A DNA stretch of 37,002 nucleotides from Bacteroidales bacterium (GTDB lineage Bacteria > Bacteroidota > Bacteroidia > Bacteroidales > GWF2-38-335). A model generated the notes under the pieces. It searched no databases, had not been told where the DNA came from, and was given only the letters and a program-made list of their open reading frames with translations. A program made the translations under genes and the position numbers. Positions 18,544 through 27,642 of the stretch are shown here, one piece after another; the stretch's first letter is position 1, and each line of letters starts with the position of its first letter. The stretch is from positions 1-37,002 of the forward strand of contig JAFGXD010000089.1 of assembly GCA_016936815.1 (NCBI GenBank), given 5' to 3'.

Positions 18544-19098
18544 ATGTCAAGAATAGGAAAATTACCGATTAATATCCCAAATGGTGTAACTGTAACTGTT
18601 GATAAACTCAACTTAGTTACTGTTAAAGGACCTATTGGTGAATTAACTCAACAAGTTCATCCCGACATTACTGTTAATGTGGAGGAAAACGAAATTAGGG
18701 TAACCAGACCTACCGATCAAAAACAACATAGAGCATGGCATGGTTTGTACCGTTCCTTAATAAATAATATGGTTGTTGGTGTTTCTACAGGTTTTACAAT
18801 TAAACAGGAATTTGTTGGTGTGGGATACAAGGCCGAATCCAACGGACAATTGTTGGAAATGTCTTTGGGTTATTCTCATGATATTATTTTTGAAATACCT
18901 AAGGAGGTTAAAGTTGAAGCTGTTACAGAAAGACGTGCAAACCCTATTGTTACTCTTTCAAGTTGCGATAAACAACTGCTTGGACATGTTGCAGCCAAAA
19001 TTAGGTCGTTCCGTACACCTGAACCTTATAAAGGAAAAGGTATTAAGTTTGTTGGTGAAGAATTAAGAAGAAAAGCAGGAAAATCTGCTAAAGTTTAA
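18544..19098 (+). CDS. rplF: Large-subunit ribosomal protein uL6
   Basis: 184 residues in two related domains. MSRIGKLPINIPNGVTV is at the N-terminus, and the C-terminal rRNA-binding segment is IRSFRTPEPYKGKGIKFVGE. It lies near the sarcin-ricin loop. A GGAG 10-13 nt before the ATG (18531-18534) is a weak ribosome-binding site. Gap of 19 nt to rplR. Confidence 0.98.
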   Translation: MSRIGKLPINIPNGVTVTVDKLNLVTVKGPIGELTQQVHPDITVNVEENEIRVTRPTDQKQHRAWHGLYRSLINNMVVGVSTGFTIKQEFVGVGYKAESNGQLLEMSLGYSHDIIFEIPKEVKVEAVTERRANPIVTLSSCDKQLLGHVAAKIRSFRTPEPYKGKGIKFVGEELRRKAGKSAKV

Positions 19099-19117
19099 CA
19101 AATAAATTTTTAATGTC

Positions 19118-19474
19118 ATGGCTTTATCGAATAAAGATAGAAGGTTAAGGATTAAAATGCGAGTTCGCAAAGATATTGGCGGAACTGCTGAAAGGCCAAG
19201 AATGAGCGTGTTTAGAAGTAATAAACATATTGCTGTTCAAATTATTGACGACGTTGCAGGAAGAACTTTAATTTCAGCCTCTTCCCTAAACAAGGAAATA
19301 GCCTCAAAAAAAGTTAAGAAAACTGAACAGGCTGTTTTGGTTGGAGATGCTATTGCTAAAAAAGCTGTTGAGGCAGGTATTAGTGAAATCGTTTTCGATA
19401 GAAATGGTTTTAGGTATCATGGTAGGGTGAAAGCTTTGGCTGATTCCGCAAGAAAAAATGGTTTAAAATTTTAG
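19118..19474 (+). CDS. rplR: Large-subunit ribosomal protein uL18
   Basis: 118 residues. [20 protein letters not shown] and the C-terminal [20 protein letters not shown] are diagnostic. It brings 5S rRNA into the central protuberance together with L5. The N-terminus is basic ([15 protein letters not shown]), as usual. Gap of 12 nt to rpsE. Confidence 0.97.
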   Translation: MALSNKDRRLRIKMRVRKDIGGTAERPRMSVFRSNKHIAVQIIDDVAGRTLISASSLNKEIASKKVKKTEQAVLVGDAIAKKAVEAGISEIVFDRNGFRYHGRVKALADSARKNGLKF

Positions 19475-19486
19475 AATTACACAGAT

Positions 19487-20002
19487 ATGTCATTAAGTAT
19501 AAGAAAAGTAAAAACCAGCGACCTTGAATTAAAGGACAGATTGGTTGCTATCAAACGTGTTACTAAGGTAACAAAAGGTGGACGTACTTTTAGTTTTTCG
19601 GCTATTGTTGTGGTTGGAAATGAAGATGGTATTGTTGGTTACGGTCTTGGAAAAGCCAATGAGGTAACAACTGCTATTGCTAAAGGAGTTGAAGATGCTA
19701 AGAAAAACCTTATTAAGGTTCCAATTCTTAAAGGAACTATTCCTCATGAACAATTAGGAAAATATGGCGGAGCTTCCGTTTTTATTAAACCTGCTTCAAT
19801 GGGAACTGGTGTTAAGGCCGGTGGTGCTATGCGTGCAGTATTAGAAAGTGTTGGTATTAAGGATGTTTTGGCAAAATCTAAAGGATCTTCTAACCCTCAT
19901 AATGTTGTAAAAGCTACCATCGATGCTCTATTAGAACTTAGAGATGCGAAAACTGTAGCTGTACATAGAGGTGTTGAAATTGAAAAAGTTTTTAAAGGAT
20001 AA
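19487..20002 (+). CDS. rpsE: Small-subunit ribosomal protein uS5
   Basis: 171 residues. The N-terminal double-stranded-RNA-binding-like domain includes [20 protein letters not shown] and [14 protein letters not shown]; the C-terminal domain includes [20 protein letters not shown]. It contributes to mRNA entry and accuracy. A 4-nt gap leads to rpmD. Confidence 0.98.
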   Translation: MSLSIRKVKTSDLELKDRLVAIKRVTKVTKGGRTFSFSAIVVVGNEDGIVGYGLGKANEVTTAIAKGVEDAKKNLIKVPILKGTIPHEQLGKYGGASVFIKPASMGTGVKAGGAMRAVLESVGIKDVLAKSKGSSNPHNVVKATIDALLELRDAKTVAVHRGVEIEKVFKG

Positions 20003-20006
20003 GAAA

Positions 20007-20186
20007 ATGGCAAAGATTAAAATCACTCAAGTGAAAAGCAAAATTAGAAGCACTGAGAGACAAAAACGTACTCTTGAAGCGCTTGGCATTAGAAAAATGC
20101 ATAACCCTGTCGAAGTTGAAGGTACTCCTCAGGTTTTAGGCATGATTGATAAGGTGAAACACTTGTTAAATGTTGAAGAAATTTAG
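20007..20186 (+). CDS. rpmD: Large-subunit ribosomal protein uL30
   Basis: 59 residues from the ATG at 20007 (MAKIKITQVKSKIRSTERQK), the bacterial L30 length; an earlier in-frame ATG lies inside rpsE and is rejected. Core: ALGIRKMHNPVEVEGTPQVL. It lies on the 50S surface near 23S domain II. 24 nt before rplO. Confidence 0.96.
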   Translation: MAKIKITQVKSKIRSTERQKRTLEALGIRKMHNPVEVEGTPQVLGMIDKVKHLLNVEEI

Positions 20187-20210
20187 TAATAACAATATTA
20201 ATTACCAGAT

Positions 20211-20657
20211 ATGGACTTAAGTAATTTAAAACCGGCAAGCGGAGCTACAAAAAACAGAAAGAGAATTGGAAGGGGTTCCGGTTCAGGAAAAGGTGGTACT
20301 TCAACTCGTGGACATAAAGGTGCAAAATCAAGATCGGGGTATTCTAAGAAAATTGGATTTGAAGGTGGTCAGATGCCTTTGCACAGAAGATTACCAAAAT
20401 TCGGATTTAAGAATATTAACCGTGTAGAATATAAAGCTATTAACCTAAAGAGTTTGCAGGAACTAGCTGATAAAACAAAACTTGAAAAAATTGATCTTCA
20501 GGTTTTAATCGAAAATGGTTTGGTTTCAGGAAACGATAAGGTGAAAATTCTTGCTAATGGTAATTTGACAGCCAAATTAGAAGTTACAGCACATAAGTTT
20601 TCTAAAACTGCCATTCAAGCTATTGAAGCAGCACAAGGTTCAGTTAAAATCATTTAA
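20211..20657 (+). CDS. rplO: Large-subunit ribosomal protein uL15
   Basis: 148 residues. The Gly/Arg/Lys-rich N-terminal extension (GRGSGSGKGGTSTRGHKGAK) and GFEGGQMPLHRRLPKFGF are the L15 hallmarks. It is a late-assembly hub in the 50S subunit. It precedes secY by 12 nt, as in most bacteria. Confidence 0.98.
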   Translation: MDLSNLKPASGATKNRKRIGRGSGSGKGGTSTRGHKGAKSRSGYSKKIGFEGGQMPLHRRLPKFGFKNINRVEYKAINLKSLQELADKTKLEKIDLQVLIENGLVSGNDKVKILANGNLTAKLEVTAHKFSKTAIQAIEAAQGSVKII

Positions 20658-20669
20658 TATAGTTGTTTA

Positions 20670-21998
20670 ATGAAACGTTTTATTGAGACATTAAAAAACA
20701 TTTATAAAATTGAAGATCTTAGAAAAAGAATACTCTTTACTCTAGGTATACTTCTCATTTACCGTTTAGGTGTTCATATAGTTTTACCGGGTGTAGACCC
20801 AGATAAATTAGCAGGTTTGGAACGGCAAACCTCAGAAGGTATTATGGGGCTGTTGGATATGTTTTCCGGTGGAGCCTTTTCTCAAGCATCAATTTTTGCT
20901 TTGGGTATTATGCCTTATATTTCTGCATCTATCGTTATCCAGCTTCTTTCGGTTGCAATTCCTTATTTCCAAAAATTACAAAAGGAAGGCGAAAGTGGAA
21001 GAAGAAAAATTAATCAGATTACCAGGTATTTAACTGTTATTATTACATTATTACAGGCTCCCGGTTTTCTTGCAAATTTAAATTCCACTGCCCCCGGTGC
21101 TATGGCTGAAGGTCAATTTTATTGGATTTTAGCAATTATGATTCTTGTTACAGGTACAATCTTTGTAATGTGGCTTGGAGAAAAAATTACTGATAGAGGA
21201 ATTGGAAACGGTATTTCCTTATTAATAATGATTGGTATTATTGCCAGATTGCCAGAGGCTTTAATTCAGGAGTTTTCACTTAGAATGGAGGGTCAAGGTG
21301 GACTTGTAATGCTATTAATGGAAATCGTAATACTATTGCTCGTAATTATTTTCTGTATTCTATTGGTGCAGGGAACTCGTAGAATACCGGTGCAATATGC
21401 AAAAAGAATCGTTGGGAACAAACAATATGGCGGCGTTCGTCAATATCTGCCTTTGAAAGTTAATATGGCTGGTGTAATGCCAATTATCTTCGCTCAGGCT
21501 CTTATGTTTGTGCCAATTGCTATCGCCGGTTTCGGAGGTTCATCTATGAGCGGTTTTGCTGCTATGTTTCATCCTACCGGTTTTTGGTATAGCTTCATTA
21601 TGGCTATTATGGTTATTCTGTTTACTTATTTCTATACAGCTATTCAGTTTAACCCTACTCAAATGGCAGAGGATATGAAAAGAAATGGTGGGTTTATTCC
21701 GGGAGTCAAACCAGGAAAGAAAACAGTAGAATTTCTCGATACAATAATGTCAAGAATTACACTTCCCGGTTCGTTTTTTCTTGCACTTGTCGCAATTTTA
21801 CCTACCTTTGCGGTTTTGGCCGGAGTGGGACAGGGTTTTTCTCAATTTTTCGGAGGAACTTCCCTACTAATTATGGTTGGAGTTATTTTAGATACTTTAC
21901 AACAAATTGAAAGCCATTTGTTAATGCGTCATTATGATGGATTAATGAAATCGGGCAGAATTAAAGGAAGAGCCGGTGGAGTTGCTTCCGGCATGTAA
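20670..21998 (+). CDS. secY: SecY, channel subunit of the Sec translocon
   Basis: 442 residues and about ten transmembrane helices. Expected features include the N-terminal RKRILFTLGILLIYRLG, the plug-region segment SGGAFSQASIFALGIMPYIS, the cytosolic loop EGESGRRKINQITRYLTV, and the ribosome-binding loop MAEDMKRNGGFIPGVKPGK. It forms the membrane pore through which signal-peptide proteins pass; many exported products in this window depend on it. Cotranscription with ribosomal genes is usual. Gap of 12 nt to map. Confidence 0.98.
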   Translation: MKRFIETLKNIYKIEDLRKRILFTLGILLIYRLGVHIVLPGVDPDKLAGLERQTSEGIMGLLDMFSGGAFSQASIFALGIMPYISASIVIQLLSVAIPYFQKLQKEGESGRRKINQITRYLTVIITLLQAPGFLANLNSTAPGAMAEGQFYWILAIMILVTGTIFVMWLGEKITDRGIGNGISLLIMIGIIARLPEALIQEFSLRMEGQGGLVMLLMEIVILLLVIIFCILLVQGTRRIPVQYAKRIVGNKQYGGVRQYLPLKVNMAGVMPIIFAQALMFVPIAIAGFGGSSMSGFAAMFHPTGFWYSFIMAIMVILFTYFYTAIQFNPTQMAEDMKRNGGFIPGVKPGKKTVEFLDTIMSRITLPGSFFLALVAILPTFAVLAGVGQGFSQFFGGTSLLIMVGVILDTLQQIESHLLMRHYDGLMKSGRIKGRAGGVASGM

Positions 21999-22010
21999 TT
22001 AGGTTCTTTG

Positions 22011-22790
22011 ATGATTTTTTTGAAAACAGATGATCAGATTGAATTGCTGAGGGAAAGCAATTTGCTTGTGGGAAAGACTCTTGCCTGCTTAGTTCCTCTT
22101 ATGCTGCCTGGTGTTACTACCTTGGAGTTGGATAAAAGAGCTGAGGAGTTTATTCGCGACAATGGTGCTATCCCCGGATTTTTAGGATATAACAAATATC
22201 CTAATACACTCTGTGTTTCTGTTAATAGTCAAATTGTGCACGGTATCCCATCCGGTTACGAATTAAAGGATGGTGACATTGTTTCTGTTGATTGCGGTAC
22301 AATAAAAAATGGATTTTATGGCGATTCTGCCTACACTTTTGCAGTAGGTGAGATTAGCATCGAAATTCAGAATCTTTTGAGAGTAACAAAAGAATGTTTG
22401 TATCTGGGAATAAAACAAGCAGTTGCCGGAAATAGAATTGGAGACATAAGTTATGCTATTCAATCTCATGCAGAAGCTAATGGTTTCTCTGTTGTTAGAG
22501 AATTAGTTGGTCATGGAATTGGAAAAGCTTTACACGAAAAACCCGAGGTTCCTAATTATGGAAGAAGAGGAACCGGAATGAAATTGAAAAGTGGTTTAAC
22601 TATAGCGATAGAACCAATGATAAATATGGGAAAGCGTGATGTTAAGCAATCAGATGACGGATGGACTATAAGCACATTAGATAATCTGCCTTCAGCACAT
22701 TTTGAACATACAATTGCTGTGAGGCAAGGAGAGGCAGATATTCTGTCATCCTTTGAATTTATTGAAAAAGAAATTAAAAAGTTAAATTAA
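22011..22790 (+). CDS. map: Methionine aminopeptidase, type I
   Basis: 259 residues from the ATG at 22011; an in-frame TTG 3 nt earlier is less likely. It removes the initiator Met from nascent proteins. Metal ligands are visible in order: Asp in [20 protein letters not shown] (two Asp), His in [20 protein letters not shown], Glu in [12 protein letters not shown], and the last Glu in [10 protein letters not shown]. There is no N-terminal zinc-finger extension. Its place between secY and infA is common in Bacteroidota. Confidence 0.97.
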   Translation: MIFLKTDDQIELLRESNLLVGKTLACLVPLMLPGVTTLELDKRAEEFIRDNGAIPGFLGYNKYPNTLCVSVNSQIVHGIPSGYELKDGDIVSVDCGTIKNGFYGDSAYTFAVGEISIEIQNLLRVTKECLYLGIKQAVAGNRIGDISYAIQSHAEANGFSVVRELVGHGIGKALHEKPEVPNYGRRGTGMKLKSGLTIAIEPMINMGKRDVKQSDDGWTISTLDNLPSAHFEHTIAVRQGEADILSSFEFIEKEIKKLN

Positions 22791-22794
22791 TAAT

Positions 22795-23013
22795 ATGGCA
22801 AAACAACCATCAATAGAACAGGATGGAACTATTATTGAAGCTCTTTCGAACGCTATGTTCAGAGTGGAATTACAAAATGGACATGTGATTACAGCTCACA
22901 TTTCCGGTAAAATGCGTATGCATTATATTAGAATTTTGCCGGGCGATAAGGTTAAGGTAGAAATGTCCCCTTACGATTTAACAAAAGGAAGAATAACATT
23001 CAGATACAAATAA
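22795..23013 (+). CDS. infA: Translation initiation factor IF-1
   Basis: 72 residues, the standard size, a single OB (S1-like) fold: [20 protein letters not shown], then [20 protein letters not shown] and [20 protein letters not shown]. It binds the 30S A site during initiation. It follows map by 4 nt and precedes rpmJ by 11 nt. Confidence 0.98.
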   Translation: MAKQPSIEQDGTIIEALSNAMFRVELQNGHVITAHISGKMRMHYIRILPGDKVKVEMSPYDLTKGRITFRYK

Positions 23014-23024
23014 AGAAAATTGAA

Positions 23025-23141
23025 ATGAAAGTAAGAGCATCTGTAAAAAAACGATCTGCCGATTGCAAGATTGTTAAACGAAATGGAAGGGTTTATGTAA
23101 TTAATAAGAAAAACCCTAAATTTAAACAAAGACAAGGTTAA
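23025..23141 (+). CDS. rpmJ: Large-subunit ribosomal protein bL36 (zinc-free form)
   Basis: A 38-residue gene, small enough to be missed by length filters. It starts [20 protein letters not shown] and ends [12 protein letters not shown], the signature L36 tail. It lacks the CxxC and downstream Cys/His of the zinc-binding type, keeping a single Cys, so it is the C-minus form. Position between infA and rpsM is canonical (11 nt and 20 nt gaps). Confidence 0.96.
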   Translation: MKVRASVKKRSADCKIVKRNGRVYVINKKNPKFKQRQG

Positions 23142-23161
23142 ATTTTAAAATTGATTATTAT

Positions 23162-23539
23162 ATGGCAAGAATCGCAGGAGTTGATATTCCGGATAATAAA
23201 CGTGGCGTTATTAGCCTCACTTACATTTTTGGCATTGGCCAGAGTACTGCAGCCAGAATCCTTAATCAGGCCGGTATTGATGAAAGTATCAAAGTAAAAG
23301 ACTGGACTGATGATCAGGTTTCTAAAATTAGAACCATTATTGGAGAAAGCTGTAAAATTGAAGGTGAATTACGTTCAGAAACTCAACTGAATATCAAAAG
23401 GCTAATGGACATTGGTTGTTACAGAGGCATTCGTCATCGTATTGGATTGCCGGTACGAGGTCAGAAAACTAAAAACAACGCTCGAACAAGAAGGGGCAAA
23501 AGAAAAACTGTTGCTAATAAAAAGAAAGCTACTAAATAA
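23162..23539 (+). CDS. rpsM: Small-subunit ribosomal protein uS13
   Basis: 125 residues. [20 protein letters not shown] is the invariant N-terminus; [20 protein letters not shown] and [19 protein letters not shown] form the basic C-terminal tail that touches the P-site tRNA. It sits in the 30S head beside S19. It begins the alpha-type cluster and precedes rpsK by 10 nt. Confidence 0.98.
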   Translation: MARIAGVDIPDNKRGVISLTYIFGIGQSTAARILNQAGIDESIKVKDWTDDQVSKIRTIIGESCKIEGELRSETQLNIKRLMDIGCYRGIRHRIGLPVRGQKTKNNARTRRGKRKTVANKKKATK

Positions 23540-23549
23540 GAAGTAAGTT

Positions 23550-23939
23550 ATGGCAAAAAAAACAAAAGTAACCAAGAAAAGGGTAGTTAAGGTTGAACCT
23601 ACCGGGGAAGCGCATATTCATGCATCTTTTAACAATGTTATTATTTCTCTTACAACAAGTAATGGAGAAGTGATTTCTTGGGCATCAGCAGGAAAAATGG
23701 GTTTTCGTGGTTCGAAAAAGAATACTCCTTATGCAGCTCAGGTGGCTGCCGAAGAATGTGCCAAAACAGCGCATGATTTGGGACTTAGGAAAGTGAAAGT
23801 TTATGTGAAAGGACCGGGAGCCGGAAGAGAATCCGCAATTCGTTCAATTCATAATATTGGAATTGAGGTAACTGAAATTGTTGATGTTACTCCAATGCCT
23901 CATAATGGTTGTCGTCCTCCAAAACGACGAAGAGTTTAA
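23550..23939 (+). CDS. rpsK: Small-subunit ribosomal protein uS11
   Basis: 129 residues. Key stretches: [60 protein letters not shown] and the C-terminal [15 protein letters not shown]. It sits on the 30S platform near the anti-Shine-Dalgarno end of 16S rRNA. Gap of 29 nt to rpsD. Confidence 0.98.
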   Translation: MAKKTKVTKKRVVKVEPTGEAHIHASFNNVIISLTTSNGEVISWASAGKMGFRGSKKNTPYAAQVAAEECAKTAHDLGLRKVKVYVKGPGAGRESAIRSIHNIGIEVTEIVDVTPMPHNGCRPPKRRRV

Positions 23940-23968
23940 TTTTTATAACTATTTAATATTAAAGATAA

Positions 23969-24577
23969 ATGGCTAAGTATATTGGACCAAAATCAAAAAT
24001 TGCAAGAAAGTTTGGAGACCCTATTTTTGGGCCTGATAAATATTTGGATAAGAAAAATTATCCTCCAGGACAGCATGGACTTAACAGAAAAAGGAAAAAA
24101 CAGTCGGAATATGGCGTTCAGCTTAAAGAAAAACAAAAAGCTAAATCCACTTACGGTGTTTTAGAACGACAGTTTAGAAACTTATTCGAAAGAGCTTCTA
24201 GAAGTAAAGGCAAAACAGGTGATGTTTTACTTCAACTCTTGGAATCAAGACTCGATAATGTTGTTTACAGATTAGGAATAGCTCCTACAAGAAGTGGAGC
24301 TCGTCAATTAGTTGGACATAGACATATTACAGTAAATGGCTTGGTAACTAATATCCCATCCTATCTTGTAAAACCTGGCGATACTATTGGAGTTCGTGAG
24401 AAATCTAAAACAATGGAAACTATTACTGATTCTCTTTCTTCAGCAAGACACAATAAGTATTCTTGGCTAGAATGGGATGCTTCAGGAATGGTTGGAAAAT
24501 TTAGCAATATACCCGAAAGGGAAGATATTCCTGAAAATATTAAGGAACAATTAATCGTAGAATTATACTCAAAATAG
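23969..24577 (+). CDS. rpsD: Small-subunit ribosomal protein uS4
   Basis: 202 residues, zinc-free type with no N-terminal Cys cluster ([20 protein letters not shown]). It carries the S4 RNA-binding domain: [40 protein letters not shown]. It is a primary 16S-binding protein and part of the mRNA entry tunnel. It lies 13 nt upstream of rpoA, which it accompanies in the alpha operon. Confidence 0.98.
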   Translation: MAKYIGPKSKIARKFGDPIFGPDKYLDKKNYPPGQHGLNRKRKKQSEYGVQLKEKQKAKSTYGVLERQFRNLFERASRSKGKTGDVLLQLLESRLDNVVYRLGIAPTRSGARQLVGHRHITVNGLVTNIPSYLVKPGDTIGVREKSKTMETITDSLSSARHNKYSWLEWDASGMVGKFSNIPEREDIPENIKEQLIVELYSK

Positions 24578-24590
24578 TAAAATACTTCTT

Positions 24591-25583
24591 ATGGCAATTT
24601 TAGCTTTTCAAAAACCGGATAAAGTAGTTATGCTAGATTCAGACGAAACCCATGGTAAGTTTGAATTTCGCCCACTTGAACCTGGATATGGTCTTACAGT
24701 TGGAAACGCACTCCGTAGAGTGTTACTTTCTTCCTTAGAAGGTCATGCTATTACTCTAATAAAAATTGATGGAGTTGAACATGAGTTCTCAACCATTAAA
24801 GGCGTTGTGGAAGATGTTCCGGAAATAGTTCTAAACTTAAAACAGGTTCGATTTAAAAAACAAATTGAAGATGTTGATAACGAAAAAGTTACGGTTACAA
24901 TAGCCGGTCAGGATGAGTTTAGAGCCGGAGATATAGGAAAATTTCTTACAGGTTTTAAGGTGCTTAATCCTGAATTGATTATTTGCAAAATGGAAACTTC
25001 TGTAAAACTCCAAATCGATTTAACAATTAACAAGGGTAGGGGATATGTTAGCTCCGAAGAAAATAAACCTTTGGAAGCAGAATTTGGGGTTATTCCAATT
25101 TCATCAATCTTTACTCCTATCAGAAATGTTAAATACCTCATTGAAAATATTAGGGTTGAACAAAAAACTGATTTTGAGAAGCTTGTATTTGAGATTGAAA
25201 CAGATGGTTCAATTCATCCCAAAGATGCTCTTAAAGAAGCTGCGAAAATTCTTATCTATCATTTTATGCTGTTTTCAGATGAGAAAATTACTTTAGATTC
25301 AGATGAGAAGTTCGCAAATGAAGAATTCGACGAGGAAGTTTTACACATGCGTCAACTTCTTAAAACAAAATTGGTTGATATGGATCTTTCAGTTAGAGCC
25401 CTTAATTGTTTGAAAGCTGCTGATGTTGAAACTCTTGGCGATTTGGTTCAATACAATAAAAATGATCTATTGAAATTTAGAAATTTTGGTAAGAAATCTT
25501 TAACAGAACTCGATGAATTGCTTTCAAGCATGAATCTTTCGTTCGGAATGGAAATTAGTAAATATAAATTAGATAAGGAATAA
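24591..25583 (+). CDS. rpoA: DNA-directed RNA polymerase alpha subunit
   Basis: 330 residues. The N-terminal domain has [20 protein letters not shown] and [20 protein letters not shown] for dimerisation and core assembly; the C-terminal domain (about residues 250-320) has the helix-hairpin pattern [20 protein letters not shown] and [20 protein letters not shown], used for UP elements and activators. Length is normal. Gap of 29 nt to rplQ. Co-expression with ribosomal genes is general in bacteria. Confidence 0.98.
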   Translation: MAILAFQKPDKVVMLDSDETHGKFEFRPLEPGYGLTVGNALRRVLLSSLEGHAITLIKIDGVEHEFSTIKGVVEDVPEIVLNLKQVRFKKQIEDVDNEKVTVTIAGQDEFRAGDIGKFLTGFKVLNPELIICKMETSVKLQIDLTINKGRGYVSSEENKPLEAEFGVIPISSIFTPIRNVKYLIENIRVEQKTDFEKLVFEIETDGSIHPKDALKEAAKILIYHFMLFSDEKITLDSDEKFANEEFDEEVLHMRQLLKTKLVDMDLSVRALNCLKAADVETLGDLVQYNKNDLLKFRNFGKKSLTELDELLSSMNLSFGMEISKYKLDKE

Positions 25584-25612
25584 ATTGTTTTTCCTTTTAA
25601 ATATGTGAAGCG

Positions 25613-26236
25613 ATGAGACACGGAAAAAAAATTAATCATTTAGGCAGAAAAACCGGGCATAGAAGAGCAATGTTAGCAAATATGGCTAATTCGCTTATTC
25701 TGCATAAGAGACTGCAAACTACTGTTGCTAAAGCTAAGGCTCTTAGGGTATATGTAGAACCTCTTATTACTAAATCTAAAGACGATTCTACTCATTCAAG
25801 AAGAGTTGTTTTTAGTTATTTACAAAACAAAGAAACTGTATCTGAACTTTTTAGAGATATTTCTTCAAAGGTTGCAAACCGCCCCGGTGGTTATACTCGT
25901 ATTTTGAAAACCGGAAATAGAATTGGTGATAATGCTGAGATGTGTATTATTGAGTTAGTAGACTATAACGAAACTTATGTGTCTGCTTCTGATTCTAAAG
26001 CTACTGCTAAAAAATCAAGAAGAAGAAGAGGCGGAAAGAAAACAGATGAGGTTGATGAGACTAAACCTCAAACTCAGGCAAAAGCAAAGGCAAAAACTGA
26101 AACTAAATCACAGGAATCTCAAGTAGAAATTGAAGAAACTGTAGTTGATGTTGTTGAGGAAAATGCTGATTTATCTAAAACTGAAGAGTCCGAAGAAATT
26201 GTTGATAATTCTGAGGAACCAACAGAAAAGGAATAG
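25613..26236 (+). CDS. rplQ: Large-subunit ribosomal protein bL17 with long charged tail
   Basis: 207 residues, against about 127 in E. coli. The conserved core fills residues 1 to about 125 ([20 protein letters not shown] to [13 protein letters not shown]). It is followed by a basic patch ([14 protein letters not shown]), a Gln/Lys/Ala/Thr stretch ([15 protein letters not shown]) and a long Glu-rich acidic end ([17 protein letters not shown]). The tail is low-complexity and probably disordered; extended L17 tails are common in Bacteroidota. L17 lies near the tunnel exit. Last gene of the operon, with a hairpin terminator 23 nt after the stop. Confidence 0.96.
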   Translation: MRHGKKINHLGRKTGHRRAMLANMANSLILHKRLQTTVAKAKALRVYVEPLITKSKDDSTHSRRVVFSYLQNKETVSELFRDISSKVANRPGGYTRILKTGNRIGDNAEMCIIELVDYNETYVSASDSKATAKKSRRRRGGKKTDEVDETKPQTQAKAKAKTETKSQESQVEIEETVVDVVEENADLSKTEESEEIVDNSEEPTEKE

Positions 26237-26250
26237 GTGTTCAATTTTTT

Positions 26251-26290
26251 TAAAAATATAGGCTATCTAATATTAGGTAGCCTTTTTTTA
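26251..26290. terminator. Bidirectional terminator ending the ribosomal superoperon
   Basis: Stem 26260-26270 pairs with 26273-26283 (AGGCTATCTAA/TTAGGTAGCCT, one G-T pair), in practice with a loop of about 4-6 nt, followed by a T-run at 26283-26289. The mirror A/T runs make it work for the opposing sulfotransferase gene too: its stop codon (26288-26290) lies inside the T-run. Confidence 0.9.
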
Positions 26291-27235
26291 TTTAGTCCAA
26301 GACGATAAATCTTTATTTATTAATACTGATGTTTCTTTTATTTCAGTTTCAAATATTCTTAATAAAAAATCTCGGTCTTCCTTTTTCATTTCCATTTTGC
26401 CTGCATTTTTGTATAGAGCCGATTTTAACTTCTCTTTACTTCCCGATGGTAACATTTTAGTTGAAAGGTTTTTAATACCGCTATGCACAAAAAATTTATT
26501 CAGTGTTCTAAATCTTGGTACTTTTGCGGAATTTTGAACTTCGGAATTCTTTACGGTATAGCCTTTAACATTTAGAAATTCGAAGGTTTTTCCCAAGCTG
26601 CCTTCTAGGTTGTTTTTCAATTCCTCAAACAACAAAACAAGCACATTTTCTTTTCCAAATACTTCATAGTATCTGCTTATTTGTTGGCTATATTGACCAA
26701 GTTCAATAAAAAGCTCAGATATTCCCCATCCTTTTTTTATTGCATTAATATCTTTATTAATTGCTTCATTGAAATTAAGACTTGTATATCCGTATCGTAA
26801 AGCCATTAAGTAGTGCGAATAGGCTCTTTCTATAGGGTTTCTAATGGTTATTAATATTTTTGCCTTTGGATTATATTCGAAAATATTCCCGGCAGCTTCG
26901 TTTGAAAACAAATAGGAAGTGCTACACTCTCCAATAATTTTTTCCTCTTTGGCATCTTCAAATAAGAGATTGTAATATTCCTCCTCTCTTACAAATGATA
27001 ATTGAAGTTTATTTAGAGGCTTAACTGAAAAATATTTCTTATAATCAAGTTGATTGTTTTTACGATAAGTATCAGAAAATAATTCAGGATTAATATCTGT
27101 TGAAAAGAAATTGGGTTCTTTTAATGGACTTAAATATATTTCAGGATGTTGGTTTAAATAGTAATACAATGAGGTAGTTCCTGCCTTTGCAGCTCCAACA
27201 ACAAAAAAATTTGGTTTTCTTATGGCATCTTTCAT
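26288..27235 (-). CDS. PAPS-dependent sulfotransferase family protein
   Basis: 315 residues. The N-terminal 5'-phosphosulfate-binding loop VVGAAKAGTTSLYYYLNQHP (Lys17) and the 3'-phosphate-binding segment ITIRNPIERAYSHYLMALRY (Arg132, Ser140) define the Sulfotransfer_1/heparan-sulfotransferase-like fold. No signal peptide or membrane helix, so it is probably cytoplasmic. It would transfer sulfate from PAPS to a hydroxyl or amine, plausibly on a glycan or lipid; the acceptor is unknown. Its ATG overlaps the stop of a flippase-like remnant by 4 nt (ATGA), so it once followed, or still follows, a flippase gene. This fits a surface-polysaccharide setting, by inference. Confidence 0.9.
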   Translation of the reverse strand: MKDAIRKPNFFVVGAAKAGTTSLYYYLNQHPEIYLSPLKEPNFFSTDINPELFSDTYRKNNQLDYKKYFSVKPLNKLQLSFVREEEYYNLLFEDAKEEKIIGECSTSYLFSNEAAGNIFEYNPKAKILITIRNPIERAYSHYLMALRYGYTSLNFNEAINKDINAIKKGWGISELFIELGQYSQQISRYYEVFGKENVLVLLFEELKNNLEGSLGKTFEFLNVKGYTVKNSEVQNSAKVPRFRTLNKFFVHSGIKNLSTKMLPSGSKEKLKSALYKNAGKMEMKKEDRDFLLRIFETEIKETSVLINKDLSSWTK

Positions 27236-27405
27236 TTACGTATTTTAACCTTAATGGGATAAGTTAAAAAGCCAAATTTACGATAAATGAACCAAACTGC
27301 AAGCATGTAAAATAGAATTGTTGTGAAACCATTGTCTAATGTTGCTTCATATTTCAAGTTTTTGGTTTTGAGCATCTCAAAAATAATATTTGCTTGTAGT
27401 ACCAT
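27232..27405 (-). pseudogene. Short ORF carrying a duplicated flippase C-terminus (remnant)
   Basis: A minus-strand frame of 57 codons opens with ATG at 27405 and ends with TGA at 27234-27232, overlapping the sulfotransferase ATG by 4 nt. Residues 26-57 (GFTTILFYMLAVWFIYRKFG, then FLTYPIKVKIRK) closely match the last residues of the intact flippase at 29779-31134 (GFTTILWNGLAVWFIYLKFG, then FLTYPFNVRLRKGIK). About 32 of 34 bases agree between 27270-27303 and 29827-29860. The first 25 residues (MVLQANIIFEMLKTKNLKYE, then ATLDN) do not match the flippase. Most likely a 3'-end remnant of a second flippase after a deletion; a working short protein is possible. Confidence 0.75.
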
Positions 27406-27408
27406 CGA

Positions 27409-27589
27409 ATGAAAGTTTTTTCTTCTATTGCAAGGGTTTTTGAATAGAGTATGGAAGATGTGTTAGTACAGCCAGAACGTAGGTGCAAGATGTTCAATTT
27501 CAGGAGATTTTTCAAAAAACGATTTGAAGGTTATGCAAGCTTTGCTTAATTCCGATGAATTGCCACTCGATATAGAATTATTGGATTAG
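27409..27589 (+). pseudogene. Decayed small gene of about 60 codons, family unknown
   Basis: On the plus strand, ATG at 27409 opens MKVFSSIARVFE and meets a TAG at 27445. The same frame resumes with SMEDVLVQPERRCKMFNF. From about 27510 a second frame continues SGDFSKNDLKVMQALLNSDE and LPLDIELLD, stopping at TAG 27587-27589, 16 nt before a strong terminator. One in-frame stop plus one frameshift are needed to join the parts. The reading is tentative; I recognise no family. Its start overlaps the 5' end of the minus-strand flippase remnant. The 482-nt stretch 27406-27887 holds only this, the terminator and the broken ORF after it. Confidence 0.4.
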
Positions 27590-27605
27590 ATTTTAAATTA
27601 GTTTG

Positions 27606-27636
27606 AACGCCATACGGATTTTCTGTATGGCGTTTT
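27606..27636 (+). terminator. Orphan plus-strand terminator
   Basis: A perfect 10-bp stem (27606-27615 with 27625-27634, AACGCCATAC/GTATGGCGTT) and 9-nt loop, followed by TTTT. It only works for plus-strand transcripts, yet no intact plus-strand gene precedes it; the decayed gene ending at 27589 is the best owner. Confidence 0.85.
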
Positions 27637-27642
27637 ATTAGG

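Noticed and set aside
27451-27549. Short plus-strand ORF starting MEDVLVQPERR
   Set aside because: Only 32 codons and in the same frame as the broken upstream start; better explained as part of the decayed gene.
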